A stretch of 64,000 nucleotides of DNA from CAZSBB01 sp964605235 (lineage in GTDB: Bacteria; Planctomycetota; Phycisphaerae; Phycisphaerales; Phycisphaeraceae), in assembly GCA_964605235.1 (NCBI GenBank), contig CAZSBB010000026.1, positions 32,429 through 96,428 of the forward strand, in the 5' to 3' direction. Positions 23,101 to 31,542 of this stretch are shown piece after piece (the first letter of the stretch is position 1; every line of letters starts with the position of its first letter). A program made the translations under genes and the position numbers. The notes beneath the pieces are model-generated. The model was not told the origin of the DNA, made no database searches, and worked only from the letters and a program-made list of their open reading frames with translations.

Positions 23101-23709
23101 TCAACTGAAAACGTTGAGGAAGAACATGGCGAATGCCACCACCGGCGGGAACATCAGCAGAATCGCCAGCACGTACAGCAGATGCAGCGCGCCGCGCGAG
23201 ACCAGGCGGGCATACACCGGATCTTCCCGGCGCAGTCGATACGCCTGCCGGGTCTTGTGCAATGCGTACATCATCATCACCACCGCCAAAATACCCGCAA
23301 AAGCCCACCAGATCGGGAACACCATCAGCACCAACGTCAGGGCGGCGGCGCGGTCAGGGCGGTCGAGTTTGCGGTCAAACGCCTTGGCGAGGTCGACCTG
23401 GCCGCCACGATCGACATACGTGGCGCTGTAGGTCTGGCCGTTGACCTCCACCCGGCACAGGTCGCAGATGAAGTCGCCGGTGCCGGCACAGACATCGACG
23501 GCACGTTTACGGGGATGATTGACGCACTGGGCGTCCTCGGGCAGCGCCGCGTCGCCTTCATGCACCAGCAGATGCAGCGGACGGAACAGATGCACCTCGC
23601 CCCGCCAGCTGCATTTGACGCACCGGGTCGAGCCGCCCGGGGCCGCCTGCTTCGTGTCGCAGCGCGGACAGACGAACTCCTGAACCTCCGTGGCAAATTC
23701 CACCGGCAT
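23101..23709 (-). CDS. Membrane protein with zinc ribbon and B-box-like metal site
   Basis: 202 residues. Four Cys (14, 17, 30, 33; CPRC and CVKC) form a zinc ribbon. A second cluster (Cys62, His65, Cys74, Cys82, Cys85; CVNHPRKRAVDVC...ICDLC) resembles the B-box-like metal sites common in planctomycete membrane proteins. Two membrane spans follow at about 121-145 and 168-198. The cytoplasmic metal modules probably mediate binding; no enzyme motif is seen. It lies 13 bp downstream of an RDD protein that carries a partly similar N-terminal segment without the Cys pairs. Confidence 0.75.
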   Translation of the reverse strand: MPVEFATEVQEFVCPRCDTKQAAPGGSTRCVKCSWRGEVHLFRPLHLLVHEGDAALPEDAQCVNHPRKRAVDVCAGTGDFICDLCRVEVNGQTYSATYVDRGGQVDLAKAFDRKLDRPDRAAALTLVLMVFPIWWAFAGILAVVMMMYALHKTRQAYRLRREDPVYARLVSRGALHLLYVLAILLMFPPVVAFAMFFLNVFS

Positions 23710-23722
23710 ACCCCCTGATCAA

Positions 23723-24439
23723 TCACTCGTCCACCCGGATCACGCGGGTGCCGCTGAGCAGGTCATGGATCGAACGCTGGTGGCTGTTGACCAGGGCGGT
23801 GATGATGCTGGCGATGATGTAGAGCGTGGCCAGATTGCCCAGTTGCATCAGGTCCGGTGTCCCCAGCGCGGCTCCGATGACTCCGATCGCGCCGGTGATC
23901 AAGCCCGGCCCTTGATACCACAAGGCACGGATCAGGGCGGTGCTGAAGGTGATGCTGGATCCATCGAGATTGACCACCCGGATCTTGGCGGCCATCTTGC
24001 CCAGGGTCTGCCCATTGCGGGCATGCAGCAGCGCGAAGTAGGCGATCGACACGAGATTGACGCCGACGGTAATAGCCGCCAGTCCGACCACAGCTCCGGT
24101 GGCGCCCACCGCGGCGCCGCCATCACTGGCGGACATCGCAGCAAATGCGCCCACCCCAAAGACCACGCCGGCGGCGATGTACACGGCGCCCAGCACAAAG
24201 CCATCCACAATCATCGCTCCCCAGCGGGCCCAGATGGATGGTTTCTCCATCTCGCCGCCAACCAGCATCCCGGCCGCCAGCTGATCCAGCAGCAGCGCCT
24301 TGCCCTCGGCGCCCACGCGCTTGCCATGCAGAACGACGGTCTCGTCTTCGGGCACGAGTTTGCCGGTGACATCGCAAATCACCATGCCCGGCGGAGGATC
24401 GTTGGGAATCGTCTGGGCGTCGGGACCAGTTTCTGCCAT
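23723..24439 (-). CDS. RDD-family membrane protein with degenerate N-terminal metal-type segment
   Basis: 238 residues. Residues of about 20-60 (GMVICDVTGKLVPEDETVVLHGKRVGAEGKALLLDQL) look like the C..C/GK...ED...GK domain often fused to planctomycete membrane proteins, but with only one Cys, so the metal site is probably lost. From about 67 the RDD domain follows: a span with WARWGAMIVDGFV (Arg and Asp of RDD), then YFALLHARNGQTLGKMAAKIRVV and HQRSIHDLLSGTRVI. RDD proteins are thought to be transporters or channels. This is the first gene of the run leading to RidA and TMTC. Confidence 0.85.
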   Translation of the reverse strand: MAETGPDAQTIPNDPPPGMVICDVTGKLVPEDETVVLHGKRVGAEGKALLLDQLAAGMLVGGEMEKPSIWARWGAMIVDGFVLGAVYIAAGVVFGVGAFAAMSASDGGAAVGATGAVVGLAAITVGVNLVSIAYFALLHARNGQTLGKMAAKIRVVNLDGSSITFSTALIRALWYQGPGLITGAIGVIGAALGTPDLMQLGNLATLYIIASIITALVNSHQRSIHDLLSGTRVIRVDE

Positions 24440-24557
24440 GAGGTGTTTCCCCTATCTCCGGAGGTGGTGGGAAGAATACCCGCAGTCAGTTTTCCGCACC
24501 AGTGCTTATTCCGCACAAAAATGGCGCATGGCTCCCGTTACTGCGAAACCCGTGTCA

Positions 24558-25310
24558 TCACGTCAACGGCCGCTCACTCACCAGCAGCAGCGCCAACCCC
24601 AGCACCACTTGTTCATCGCTCAGTTGCTCCAGATGGGTCGGCAATTCATAGCGTTTGCGGAAGTAGCCGGCGGCCCGGGCGAACAGGGCTTCGCGGGCTT
24701 CGGGGTGCAGTCCATCGCGGCGGTGCATCAGGTCGTTGAGCAGGTCACGCTCGGCGCGGGTGGCGCGGGCGATCACCCGGGCGCGGGCGCCGGCGTCCTC
24801 GGCAATGCTGTTGAACCGCTGGCGCTGGCGCAGCAAGGGGCGCGGAGCGGTGAGCGTTTGGTTGCGGATGACCAGCGTGTCGGCCGCCAGGTCGCCCAGA
24901 CGGCGGTGGTAGGGATCGATGAACGCCACCCCCGCGCCCACCACCGCGCCCAGGGGAATCATGCCCAGGCTGTCGATCGCGCGCAGGAAGGTGCGCAGCA
25001 AAGCATCCACCGCGCCGACCCGGCCGCCCTGAGCGCTCATGACCCGGATGCGCAGGCGGCGCTTGCCGGGCGTCTGGCCCTGGCGCCGGGTCTCAAACCA
25101 CGCGAAGTAGGCGAAATCCAGGGCGAATTTGAGCAGCAGGATCGCCACGAATCCCAGCGCGCCCAGCCACATGAACACCAGCACGCCGACGATCAACACC
25201 ACCCAGATGATCAACTGGTCCAGCAGCCACGCCATGCCGCGGGTGACCAGTCCCGCCACCGGATAGTGGAAGACGACCTGCTCGGGGGTCGTGATGCGAT
25301 ACAAAAGCAT
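24558..25310 (-). CDS. RDD-family membrane protein
   Basis: 250 residues. The frame continues 55 codons upstream, but that part runs through the palindrome at 25345-25399 and into the divergent gene, so the ATG at 25310 (MLLYRITTPEQVVF) is the sensible start although its ribosome-binding site is weak. The RDD domain comprises GLVTRGMAWLLDQLI, ETRRQGQTPGKRRLRIRVM and DPYHRRLGDLAADTLVI. The C-terminal 80 residues are charged and helical (ARATRAERDLLNDL...). It is divergent from a SpoIIM-family gene, an arrangement known from MoxR/DUF58-associated clusters. Confidence 0.88.
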   Translation of the reverse strand: MLLYRITTPEQVVFHYPVAGLVTRGMAWLLDQLIIWVVLIVGVLVFMWLGALGFVAILLLKFALDFAYFAWFETRRQGQTPGKRRLRIRVMSAQGGRVGAVDALLRTFLRAIDSLGMIPLGAVVGAGVAFIDPYHRRLGDLAADTLVIRNQTLTAPRPLLRQRQRFNSIAEDAGARARVIARATRAERDLLNDLMHRRDGLHPEAREALFARAAGYFRKRYELPTHLEQLSDEQVVLGLALLLVSERPLT

Positions 25311-25344
25311 GCGGGCATGATACCTGCCCCTGGGCGACGCGGGC

Positions 25345-25399
25345 AAAAAAGGGATAAGTACATTATTCTCTGGCAAAATAATGTACTTATCCCTTTTTT
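25345..25399. repeat. Perfect 23-bp inverted repeat between divergent genes
   Basis: The left arm 25345-25367 (begins AAAAAAGGGATAAGTA) and the right arm 25377-25399 are exact reverse complements, with a 9-base loop (CTCTGGCAA). Each arm ends in six A or six T outside. It looks like a bidirectional terminator, but both flanking genes read away from it, so a mobile palindrome or a regulatory hairpin is more likely. It is AT-richer than the surroundings. Confidence 0.85.
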
Positions 25400-25455
25400 C
25401 CTCCCCCCTTTTGACCCGCTTGTGGTCGGCGGTGGGCTGTGTGAGAATCGGCGTC

Positions 25456-26508
25456 ATGGACTGGAACGATTTCATCCGGGCGCGCGAAGGACGCTGGCGG
25501 CAACTCGATGGCTTGCTGACTCAGGTCGAAAAGGCTTCCCTGGCGAAACTGTCCGTGCGCGAAGCCGAGTTGCTTTTCGAGTTGTATCGGCTGACCAGTT
25601 CCGACCTGAACCTGGTGCAGACCCGCACCGGCCGGGCTGATCTGCTGGATTACCTGGAACAATTGGTAGGGCGCGGCTACGCCTGCCTGACGCCCATGCG
25701 CCGCGCGAACCTGCTGGGCGCGTGGTGGCGCATCATGCGCCATGACTTCCCCCGCACCATTCGACAGCAATGGCGGATATTCCTGCTCGCCACGGTGATC
25801 ATGCTCGGCGGAGCCGCGCTGGGCGCGGTCGCCACCGCGCTGGAGCCGGCGATGGCGGGCATCTTCCTACCGCCCGAGCATCTCGACCAGAGCGCCGCCG
25901 AGCGCGTGGCGGCGCTGGAGGAACTCGAACGCAGCGGCGCCTCGCAGGTAAACACCACCGGCCAGCATGCCGTGTTCAGCACCTTCCTGTTCACCCACAA
26001 CATCCGGGTGTCCGTGCTGTGCTTTGCGCTGGGTCTGACGCTGGGCATCGGCACGGTGGCGCTGGTGTTCTTCAATGGCGCCATGCTCGGGGCGCTGGCG
26101 TGGCGCTACTGGCAGGACGGCGTGTTCACATTCTTCATCGCCTGGGTAGGCCCGCATGGCAGCGTGGAATTGCCGTGCGTGCTGTTTGCCGCCACGGCCG
26201 GCTTGCTCATGGCGCGGTGCATGTGGCGGCGCGACGGCCAATCCATACGCACCAAACTGCTGGCGATCCGCAGCGAACTGGTCACGCTGGTGGTGGGCAG
26301 CGCCACGCTGCTGGTGCTGGCGGGGTTGGTTGAAGGCGGCTTCAGTCAGGTGAACGAACCGACGCTGCCGTACCCGTTCAAAATTTTTGTAGCGGGCATG
26401 TTGTTCAGTCTGCTGCTGGCGTACCTGTTCGCATTGCCGGTCGGGCCGGCTCAGGAAGCTACCGGCGCGGAGTTGGAGTTGGCGCCGGAGGTGCGGGCGG
26501 CGGTGTGA
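25456..26508 (+). CDS. SpoIIM-family (stage II sporulation protein M-like) membrane protein
   Basis: 350 residues from ATG 25456 (MDWNDFIRAREGRW); 25 further in-frame codons upstream overlap the palindrome and are rejected. The N-terminal 95 residues are helical and cytoplasmic (LLTQVEKASLAKLSVREAELLFELYRLTSSDLNLVQTR), typical of the non-sporulating SpoIIM-like family. Four or five membrane spans follow, with FSTFLFTHNIRVSVLCFALGLTLGIGTV and GPHGSVELPCVLFAATAGLLMA as the family core. In other bacteria these proteins accompany RDD, MoxR and DUF58 genes; here only RDD is adjacent. Role unknown, possibly membrane remodelling. Confidence 0.88.
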   Translation: MDWNDFIRAREGRWRQLDGLLTQVEKASLAKLSVREAELLFELYRLTSSDLNLVQTRTGRADLLDYLEQLVGRGYACLTPMRRANLLGAWWRIMRHDFPRTIRQQWRIFLLATVIMLGGAALGAVATALEPAMAGIFLPPEHLDQSAAERVAALEELERSGASQVNTTGQHAVFSTFLFTHNIRVSVLCFALGLTLGIGTVALVFFNGAMLGALAWRYWQDGVFTFFIAWVGPHGSVELPCVLFAATAGLLMARCMWRRDGQSIRTKLLAIRSELVTLVVGSATLLVLAGLVEGGFSQVNEPTLPYPFKIFVAGMLFSLLLAYLFALPVGPAQEATGAELELAPEVRAAV

Positions 26509-26538
26509 GGTCCGTGGCGCTTGGACAGGGAATGCCGA

Positions 26539-28056
26539 CTACGCCAACCGTTTGATGGCGACGGTGCCCTGGGGGGTGTTTTTCACGTCGTAGCCGGCGT
26601 CGTTGAGCTGAGCGCGCAGCCGATCGGCGGCGGCGTAGTCCTTGCTCTGCCGCGCGGCATCAATCTGACGGCACAACTCGGTGGTATCCACTGCATCACC
26701 GGCGGCGGACGGCTGTGGGTTCAGCACGTGCAGAATGCCATCGAGCGTGCGCAGCGCAGCCAGCGCCTCGGCCGGCTGAGCGTGATCGAGTTTGGCCCAG
26801 CGGAAGAGCGCGCCCAGTGCGCCGCTGACGTTCAGGTCATCCGCCAGGGCTTCAAGAAACTCCACGACCACCGGCTGCTGCAGCGCCGGGCCGCCGGGCT
26901 TGATGCTCGCCGCCGCGGCGCCGACGGATTGCATCAGCGACTGTTCCAGTTCGCGCAGGCGGCGCACCGCGCTGGCGGCATCCTCCAGTCCCTTGAAGGT
27001 GAAGTTCATGTTGGCGCGGTAGTGGCTGCGCAGCAGTTCGTAACGGACCACTGCCGGGTCGATGCCGCGCGCCAGCAGGTCGCGGATGGTGTAGAAGTTG
27101 CCCTTGCTCTTGGACATCTTTTCGCCATCGACGAGCAGGAAGCGGGTGTGCATCCAGAAGCGGGCGAAGCCGCGGAAGTTCTGATGCTCGTGCAGCACCG
27201 CTTCGTCGGCGGCCCCGACGCTCTGGGCAATTTCGCATTCGTGATGGGGGAAGATGTTGTCTTCGCCGCCGGTGTGGATGTCGATGACCTGCCGCTTGAG
27301 CAGCGCGGTGGACATGGCGGAGCATTCGATGTGCCAACCGGGATAGCCGGGGCCCCAGGGGGAGTCCCATTTCATCAGATGCGTGGAATCCGGCTTCCAC
27401 AGCAGGAAGTCGGCGGGATGCTTTTTGCCGGCCTGATGTTCATCCAGCACGCGCCCGCCCGCTCCGCCGCGCAGATGGTCGAGCGTGTTGCCGGACAGTC
27501 GGCCGTATTCGGGAAAACTGGTCACGCTGTAGTACACCGCGCCATCGGCAGCGATGTAGGCGTGGCCGCGCTCGATCAGGCGGGCAATCATCGCCTGCAT
27601 GTCGGCAATGTGGCTGGTGGCGCGCGGCATGTGGGAATCGGATTCGTCGGCAATCTTGAGGCCCAGCGCCTGGGCGTCCTCCAGAAAAGCCTGGGTGTAG
27701 TAGCGGGCGACCTGATAGGGATCGTCCGGATTTTCCACCAGCGCTTTGCCGGATTTCTTGGCTTCCTTGAGCCGGCGGCCGGCGACCTGCATTTTGTCCT
27801 CGCCGCCGCCGTCGGCGGACTGGTCGTCGGTCATGTGGCCCACGTCGGTGATGTTCATCACCTGCTCGACGCGCAGCCCCAGCGTTTCCAGGTAACGGCG
27901 GAGCACGTCGGCGAAGACGAAGGCGCGGAAGTTGCCGATGTGGGCGAAGTCATAGACCGTCGGCCCGCAGTTGTACATGCGCACCACGCCCGGTTCGAGC
28001 GGCGCAAAGGTTTCAACCTGATGGGACAGCGTGTTGTAGAAGCGCGGCTGGGGCAT
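26539..28056 (-). CDS. cysS: Cysteinyl-tRNA synthetase
   Basis: 505 residues from MPQPRFYNTL (28056), which aligns with the usual N terminus of the enzyme; ATG 28095 would add 13 residues, and neither has a clear ribosome-binding site. Class I signatures are YNCGPTVYDFAHIGN (HIGH motif as HIGN, 39-42) and KMSKSKGN (313-320). The zinc ligands are Cys30, Cys245 in GWHIECSAM, His271 and the following Glu in PHHECE. The C-terminal anticodon-binding region includes AADRLRAQLNDAGYDVKNTPQGT. It charges tRNA-Cys. About 40 residues longer than the E. coli enzyme, mainly in a connective insert with DDQSADGGGEDK. Confidence 0.95.
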   Translation of the reverse strand: MPQPRFYNTLSHQVETFAPLEPGVVRMYNCGPTVYDFAHIGNFRAFVFADVLRRYLETLGLRVEQVMNITDVGHMTDDQSADGGGEDKMQVAGRRLKEAKKSGKALVENPDDPYQVARYYTQAFLEDAQALGLKIADESDSHMPRATSHIADMQAMIARLIERGHAYIAADGAVYYSVTSFPEYGRLSGNTLDHLRGGAGGRVLDEHQAGKKHPADFLLWKPDSTHLMKWDSPWGPGYPGWHIECSAMSTALLKRQVIDIHTGGEDNIFPHHECEIAQSVGAADEAVLHEHQNFRGFARFWMHTRFLLVDGEKMSKSKGNFYTIRDLLARGIDPAVVRYELLRSHYRANMNFTFKGLEDAASAVRRLRELEQSLMQSVGAAAASIKPGGPALQQPVVVEFLEALADDLNVSGALGALFRWAKLDHAQPAEALAALRTLDGILHVLNPQPSAAGDAVDTTELCRQIDAARQSKDYAAADRLRAQLNDAGYDVKNTPQGTVAIKRLA

Positions 28057-28173
28057 GGGCTTGCGGAATGATTCTCGGGGCCAAAAAGCGTCCATCACGG
28101 CGATGGTATGCTGCTGATGGCAGTGTACCGTGTGCGGCTGACCGTCGGGCGCCGCGCGGCGGTGCTGACGGGT

Positions 28174-28179
28174 TATAAT
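28174..28179 (+). promoter_or_regulatory. Consensus -10 box (TATAAT) for the 28244 gene
   Basis: An exact TATAAT in a GC-rich region, 65 bases before the ATG at 28244. No good -35 box is seen 15-19 bases upstream, so an activator or another sigma factor may be involved. Confidence 0.4.
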
Positions 28180-28243
28180 ATCTCCGTGGCAATTGAGGGT
28201 CGGCAGCGCCCCGGCGCCCCGACAGGTTGTGGAGTGGAAGTTC

Positions 28244-28723
28244 ATGATTTGTGATGAATGCCAGGCCCTGTACGAGGAAGTGGGCGATCGCGCCCGCGAC
28301 CGCGCGGTGTTCGAGAAGGTGCGCCGCAATGACGACGCGCTGATCTGCCGCGCCAAGCAGGTGGACAGCGAAGCGTTCTACTTCGCCAGCGTGTCGGATG
28401 GCCATGACCTGGTGTATGTGGGTCTGCTCACGCCCGACCGCTGGCTCAGTGAATCGATCGAAGCCGACCTGATGCACAAGGGCGACAAGATCGAGGAACT
28501 GCTGGAGGACGAGCTGTACGACCAGGGTTTTGAGGGTCGGTTGCCGGTGGAGCATTTCCGGGACGAGCAGAAGAAATATGTGTTCCGGTCGCCGGTGTTT
28601 TTGCCCAAGGGCGAGAAGCTCGATGGCGAGGGCATGGTGGACCGGGTGACACAGGTGCTGCTGGCGTATGAAGCGGCGTTCCGGCAGTTGGGCGACATGT
28701 CGACGGCCGACGAAGTGGCGTAA
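28244..28723 (+). CDS. Conserved acidic protein of unknown function
   Basis: 159 residues from ATG 28244, which has GGAG 9 bases upstream; an earlier in-frame ATG lacks support. It is rich in Asp and Glu, with no signal peptide or membrane span. DSEAFYFASVSDGHDLVYVGLLTPDRWLSESIEADLMHKGDKIEELLEDELYDQG and KKYVFRSPVFLP suggest a mixed alpha/beta fold, loosely like YbjN-type domains; I would not assign it. Cys5 and Cys8 (MICDECQ) form a CxxC. It is divergent from cysS. Confidence 0.65.
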   Translation: MICDECQALYEEVGDRARDRAVFEKVRRNDDALICRAKQVDSEAFYFASVSDGHDLVYVGLLTPDRWLSESIEADLMHKGDKIEELLEDELYDQGFEGRLPVEHFRDEQKKYVFRSPVFLPKGEKLDGEGMVDRVTQVLLAYEAAFRQLGDMSTADEVA

Positions 28724-28916
28724 TCTCTAAACGTCACCTGGGCGTTGGCGGAGCATGCCGCCGGGGTGACGGGGAAGGTTGGCGGTGTTTGTTCTGCCGA
28801 ACCTGGAAAATTTCCCGCCGGTGGCGAAGTTGGCAGGTGTGGCCGCGGGGTGGCGTCGGCGTGACGCCGGGCTTGCCGCGCGGGGCTGACCTCGTGCAGA
28901 GATCGCGGGGTGTGCA

Positions 28917-30506
28917 ATGCGGGTGTTGATGCTGGGCTGGGAATTTCCACCACAGATCGCCGGGGGGTTAGGCATTGCCTGTCAGGGGTTGGTCAAATCG
29001 CTCTGCGCTCAAGGCGCGGAGGTGTACTTCCTGTTGCCCCGGCTCGCCAAGCCCACCACGGCCGACACCCCCGCCGCGGTGATCGGCGCTGCCCAGGCGG
29101 AAACGCTGCTGCACGAACGCGCTGCCCGGCCGCCGCGTCAGCCGAAGCTGCGCCATGTGCGCCGCGAGCACCAACGTGTCATTCACGATCCACCGTCGGA
29201 AGCGCCTGCGGAAGTTGTGCCGACGCCGCCAGCCTCGCTGCCCTACCACCAACCCGACCTGCCGGGCGTCACGTTTCAGGACGTGCCCTGCCGCATCATC
29301 AGCCCGTATGGCCAGACGCCGCCGACGGTACATCAGGTAACGTACCCGACAGTGCCGCATGCAGCACCGTTTGAGGCTTCACCTGCAACGTCGGCTTCGG
29401 ATGTTTCTGGAGGACACGGGGGACATCCGGGGGGACATCCGGGGGCGCCGACGATGCCGCGGATTGAGCGGTGGATTGAGGAATATGACGAACCGGATGA
29501 GCCGGACGCCGCCGCTCAGTTCCTTGCCGAACTCGCCGCACGCAATCGCCAGACGCCGGTGCTCGAGCACTATCAGCCGTACGTGGGCGATCTGGTCGCC
29601 GAGGCGCACCACTACGCCCGGCGGTGCGTGGCGATCGCCCGCGAGTTGCAGTTTGACGTCATCCACGCCCACGACTGGTTGACTTATCCGGCCGGCGTCG
29701 CGCTGCGGCGGGAGTTTCGCAAGCCGCTGGTGGTGCACGTGCATTCCACGGAGTTCGATCGCAGCGGCGAGCACGTGTATCAGCCGGTGTACGACCTGGA
29801 GCGCGCCGGCTTCCACGCCGCCGACCGGGTGGTGACCGTCAGCTTCCTGACCCGCGCCATGGTGGCGCAGCGCTACGGCGTGCCGCAGACCAGAATCGAG
29901 GTGATCTACAACGGCGTCGATCACCTCGCCAACGCCTCCACGCTTGAGCATCTCTCCAGCCGGGACCGCATCGTGCTGTTCCTGGGCCGCATCACCATGC
30001 AGAAAGGCCCGGAGTATTTCGTGGCGGCGGCGGCGCGCGTGCTGCGTTTGATGCAGAACGTCAAGTTCGTCATGGTCGGCGCGGGCGACCGCATGCTCGA
30101 TGTGATGGAACAGGCGCGGCTGTCCGGCATTGCCGACCACTTCATCTTCACCGGCTTCCTGCGCGGCGACGACCTGCACCGCGTCTACCGCATGGCGGAT
30201 GTCTACGTCATGCCCAGCGTGTCTGAGCCCTTCGGCATCGCCCCGCTCGAAGCCATCTGCCACGACGTGCCGGTGGTGGTGTCCAAGACCAGCGGCGTCA
30301 GCGAAGTGCTCAACCATGTGCTGAAGGTCGACTTCTGGGACATCCATCAGATCGCCAACAAAATCCTCGCGGTGCTGCGCCATCCCCCGCTTTCGCGTGA
30401 GCTGCGCCGCCAGGCGGATCTGGAAGTGCGCCGACTCACCTGGGATGGCGCTGCGACCAAGTGTTTGAAGCTCTACAACCAGTTGCTGACGACGGGGGAT
30501 GAGTGA
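28917..30506 (+). CDS. Glycogen-synthase-like glycosyltransferase (GT4/GT5 type) with linker insertion
   Basis: 529 residues. It opens with RVLMLGWEFPPQIAGGLGIACQGLVKSL, the N-terminal signature of glycogen-synthase-like GT-B enzymes, and has DVIHAHDWLTYPAGVALRR, IEVIYNGVDH, VLFLGRITMQKGPEYF and SVSEPFGIAPLEAI (the EX7E donor motif). Residues of about 60-190 are a Pro/His/Ala-rich insertion that splits the N-terminal Rossmann domain and contains the short repeat SGGHGGHPGGHPG. It would transfer a sugar from a nucleotide donor; the acceptor is unknown, with glycogen-like alpha-glucan a possibility. Confidence 0.85.
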   Translation: MRVLMLGWEFPPQIAGGLGIACQGLVKSLCAQGAEVYFLLPRLAKPTTADTPAAVIGAAQAETLLHERAARPPRQPKLRHVRREHQRVIHDPPSEAPAEVVPTPPASLPYHQPDLPGVTFQDVPCRIISPYGQTPPTVHQVTYPTVPHAAPFEASPATSASDVSGGHGGHPGGHPGAPTMPRIERWIEEYDEPDEPDAAAQFLAELAARNRQTPVLEHYQPYVGDLVAEAHHYARRCVAIARELQFDVIHAHDWLTYPAGVALRREFRKPLVVHVHSTEFDRSGEHVYQPVYDLERAGFHAADRVVTVSFLTRAMVAQRYGVPQTRIEVIYNGVDHLANASTLEHLSSRDRIVLFLGRITMQKGPEYFVAAAARVLRLMQNVKFVMVGAGDRMLDVMEQARLSGIADHFIFTGFLRGDDLHRVYRMADVYVMPSVSEPFGIAPLEAICHDVPVVVSKTSGVSEVLNHVLKVDFWDIHQIANKILAVLRHPPLSRELRRQADLEVRRLTWDGAATKCLKLYNQLLTTGDE

Positions 30507-30524
30507 AGGTAGTTTTTGCCACGG

Positions 30525-30609
30525 ATGAACACGGATGGGGAGATAAGGCCGGGATGATTGCAGGGGGAATAGTCAGCACTTTCAACGAGCCGGAAGCGTC
30601 AGCGACGGG
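30525..30609 (+). repeat. Intergenic repeat remnants, including dispersed element copy A
   Basis: The 190-bp gap between the glycosyltransferase and the next gene holds GCCACGGATGAACACGGATG near 30525, a type of sequence I recall as recurrent in planctomycete and verrucomicrobial intergenic DNA. It also holds copy A (30583-30609) of the element beginning CAACGAGCCGGAAGCGTCAG, found again at 49005 and 61075. A 70-codon open frame here is made of these repeats and is not a gene. Confidence 0.6.
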
Positions 30610-30696
30610 TTGGGCGCACTTATCGCCAAGCCTGCTGCAGACACGCCCCGGCGTGGGACGCCAACGCTTAAGATCGCTGACCGGGGGACTGCTTTC

Positions 30697-31527
30697 ATGT
30701 CGACCGAACCGCTGACCGCGTCACCTGCTGACGATGAGATCGCCCGCGACGTGCCATGCCTGCAATGCGGCTACAACCTGCGCGGCCTGACGTCGTTCCA
30801 CACCTGCCCCGAATGCGGCCTGACCGTCGCCCGCTCGCTGCGCGGCGATCGGTTGTGCTTCGCCGATCCCCGCTGGGTGCGCCGGCTGGCGCGCGGCGCC
30901 GGGTGGTGCGCGTGGGGTGGCATCATTTCCACCCTGGCGGCATTCTTCAGACACGACGTGCTGGTGGGATTCTCGGGAAGCCTGGCACTCATCGGCGACA
31001 TGGTTGCCCTGCGCGGCATCTGGCTGCTGACCACTGACCCGCAGCCCGACCCCGCTGTTCACACTGATCGATCCTTCGGACGCAGACTGCGACTCGTGGG
31101 CGTCCTGAATATCGCAATCTCCTTGGCGGCCATCGTCTTCTGGTGGTTCAGCAACATCGTGCTAATCGTCGGCACCCAGGGGCTGTCACAGTTGCTGAAT
31201 CTGGCGGTCACCCTGATGCTGTGCATCTGGCTGCGCCGGCTGGCGCTGCGCCTGCCCGACCGCAAGCTCGCCCGCCGACTGGCGCAGGTGGTCTGGGCTG
31301 TTGTCCTGTTGACGGGCGGAACCATCCTGCTGGCGCTGCTAATCCTCGGCATCGGCGCCGCCGACCTGCTGCGCGACACCAACCCTATATTCAACATCAT
31401 CCTGGTGGGCCCCCTGGTGTTGATCGCCTTGGCCGGGCTGGCGTTGGCGATCTACTTCATCGTCTTGCTGTTCCAGTTACAGGGACTGCTGCACGACGCT
31501 GCCAGGCACGCCCAGCGTCCAGCTTGA
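30697..31527 (+). CDS. Zinc-ribbon multi-span membrane protein
   Basis: 276 residues from ATG 30697, preceded by GGGGGA; the frame opens further upstream only through the repeat element. The N terminus has CLQCGYNLRGLTSFHTCPEC (Cys21, Cys24, Cys37, Cys40), a zinc ribbon very common at the N terminus of planctomycete membrane proteins. About six membrane spans follow. No catalytic motif is visible. The ribbon and the spans suggest a membrane protein with a cytoplasmic docking module; function unknown. Confidence 0.75.
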   Translation: MSTEPLTASPADDEIARDVPCLQCGYNLRGLTSFHTCPECGLTVARSLRGDRLCFADPRWVRRLARGAGWCAWGGIISTLAAFFRHDVLVGFSGSLALIGDMVALRGIWLLTTDPQPDPAVHTDRSFGRRLRLVGVLNIAISLAAIVFWWFSNIVLIVGTQGLSQLLNLAVTLMLCIWLRRLALRLPDRKLARRLAQVVWAVVLLTGGTILLALLILGIGAADLLRDTNPIFNIILVGPLVLIALAGLALAIYFIVLLFQLQGLLHDAARHAQRPA

Positions 31528-31542
31528 GTATTCACCCTGCGT

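Noticed and set aside
24300..25640. 446-codon plus-strand frame through the RDD genes and the palindrome
   Set aside because: It overlaps two RDD genes in antisense and the start of the SpoIIM-family gene out of frame.
28852..28868. Short GGCGTC/GACGCC hairpin before the glycosyltransferase
   Set aside because: Only 6 bp in very GC-rich DNA, no T-run, not convincing as a terminator or riboswitch.
30503..30715. Possible 70-residue protein after the glycosyltransferase
   Set aside because: It consists of repeat sequence (the dispersed element read as NEPEASATG) and overlaps the glycosyltransferase stop; no coding signal.
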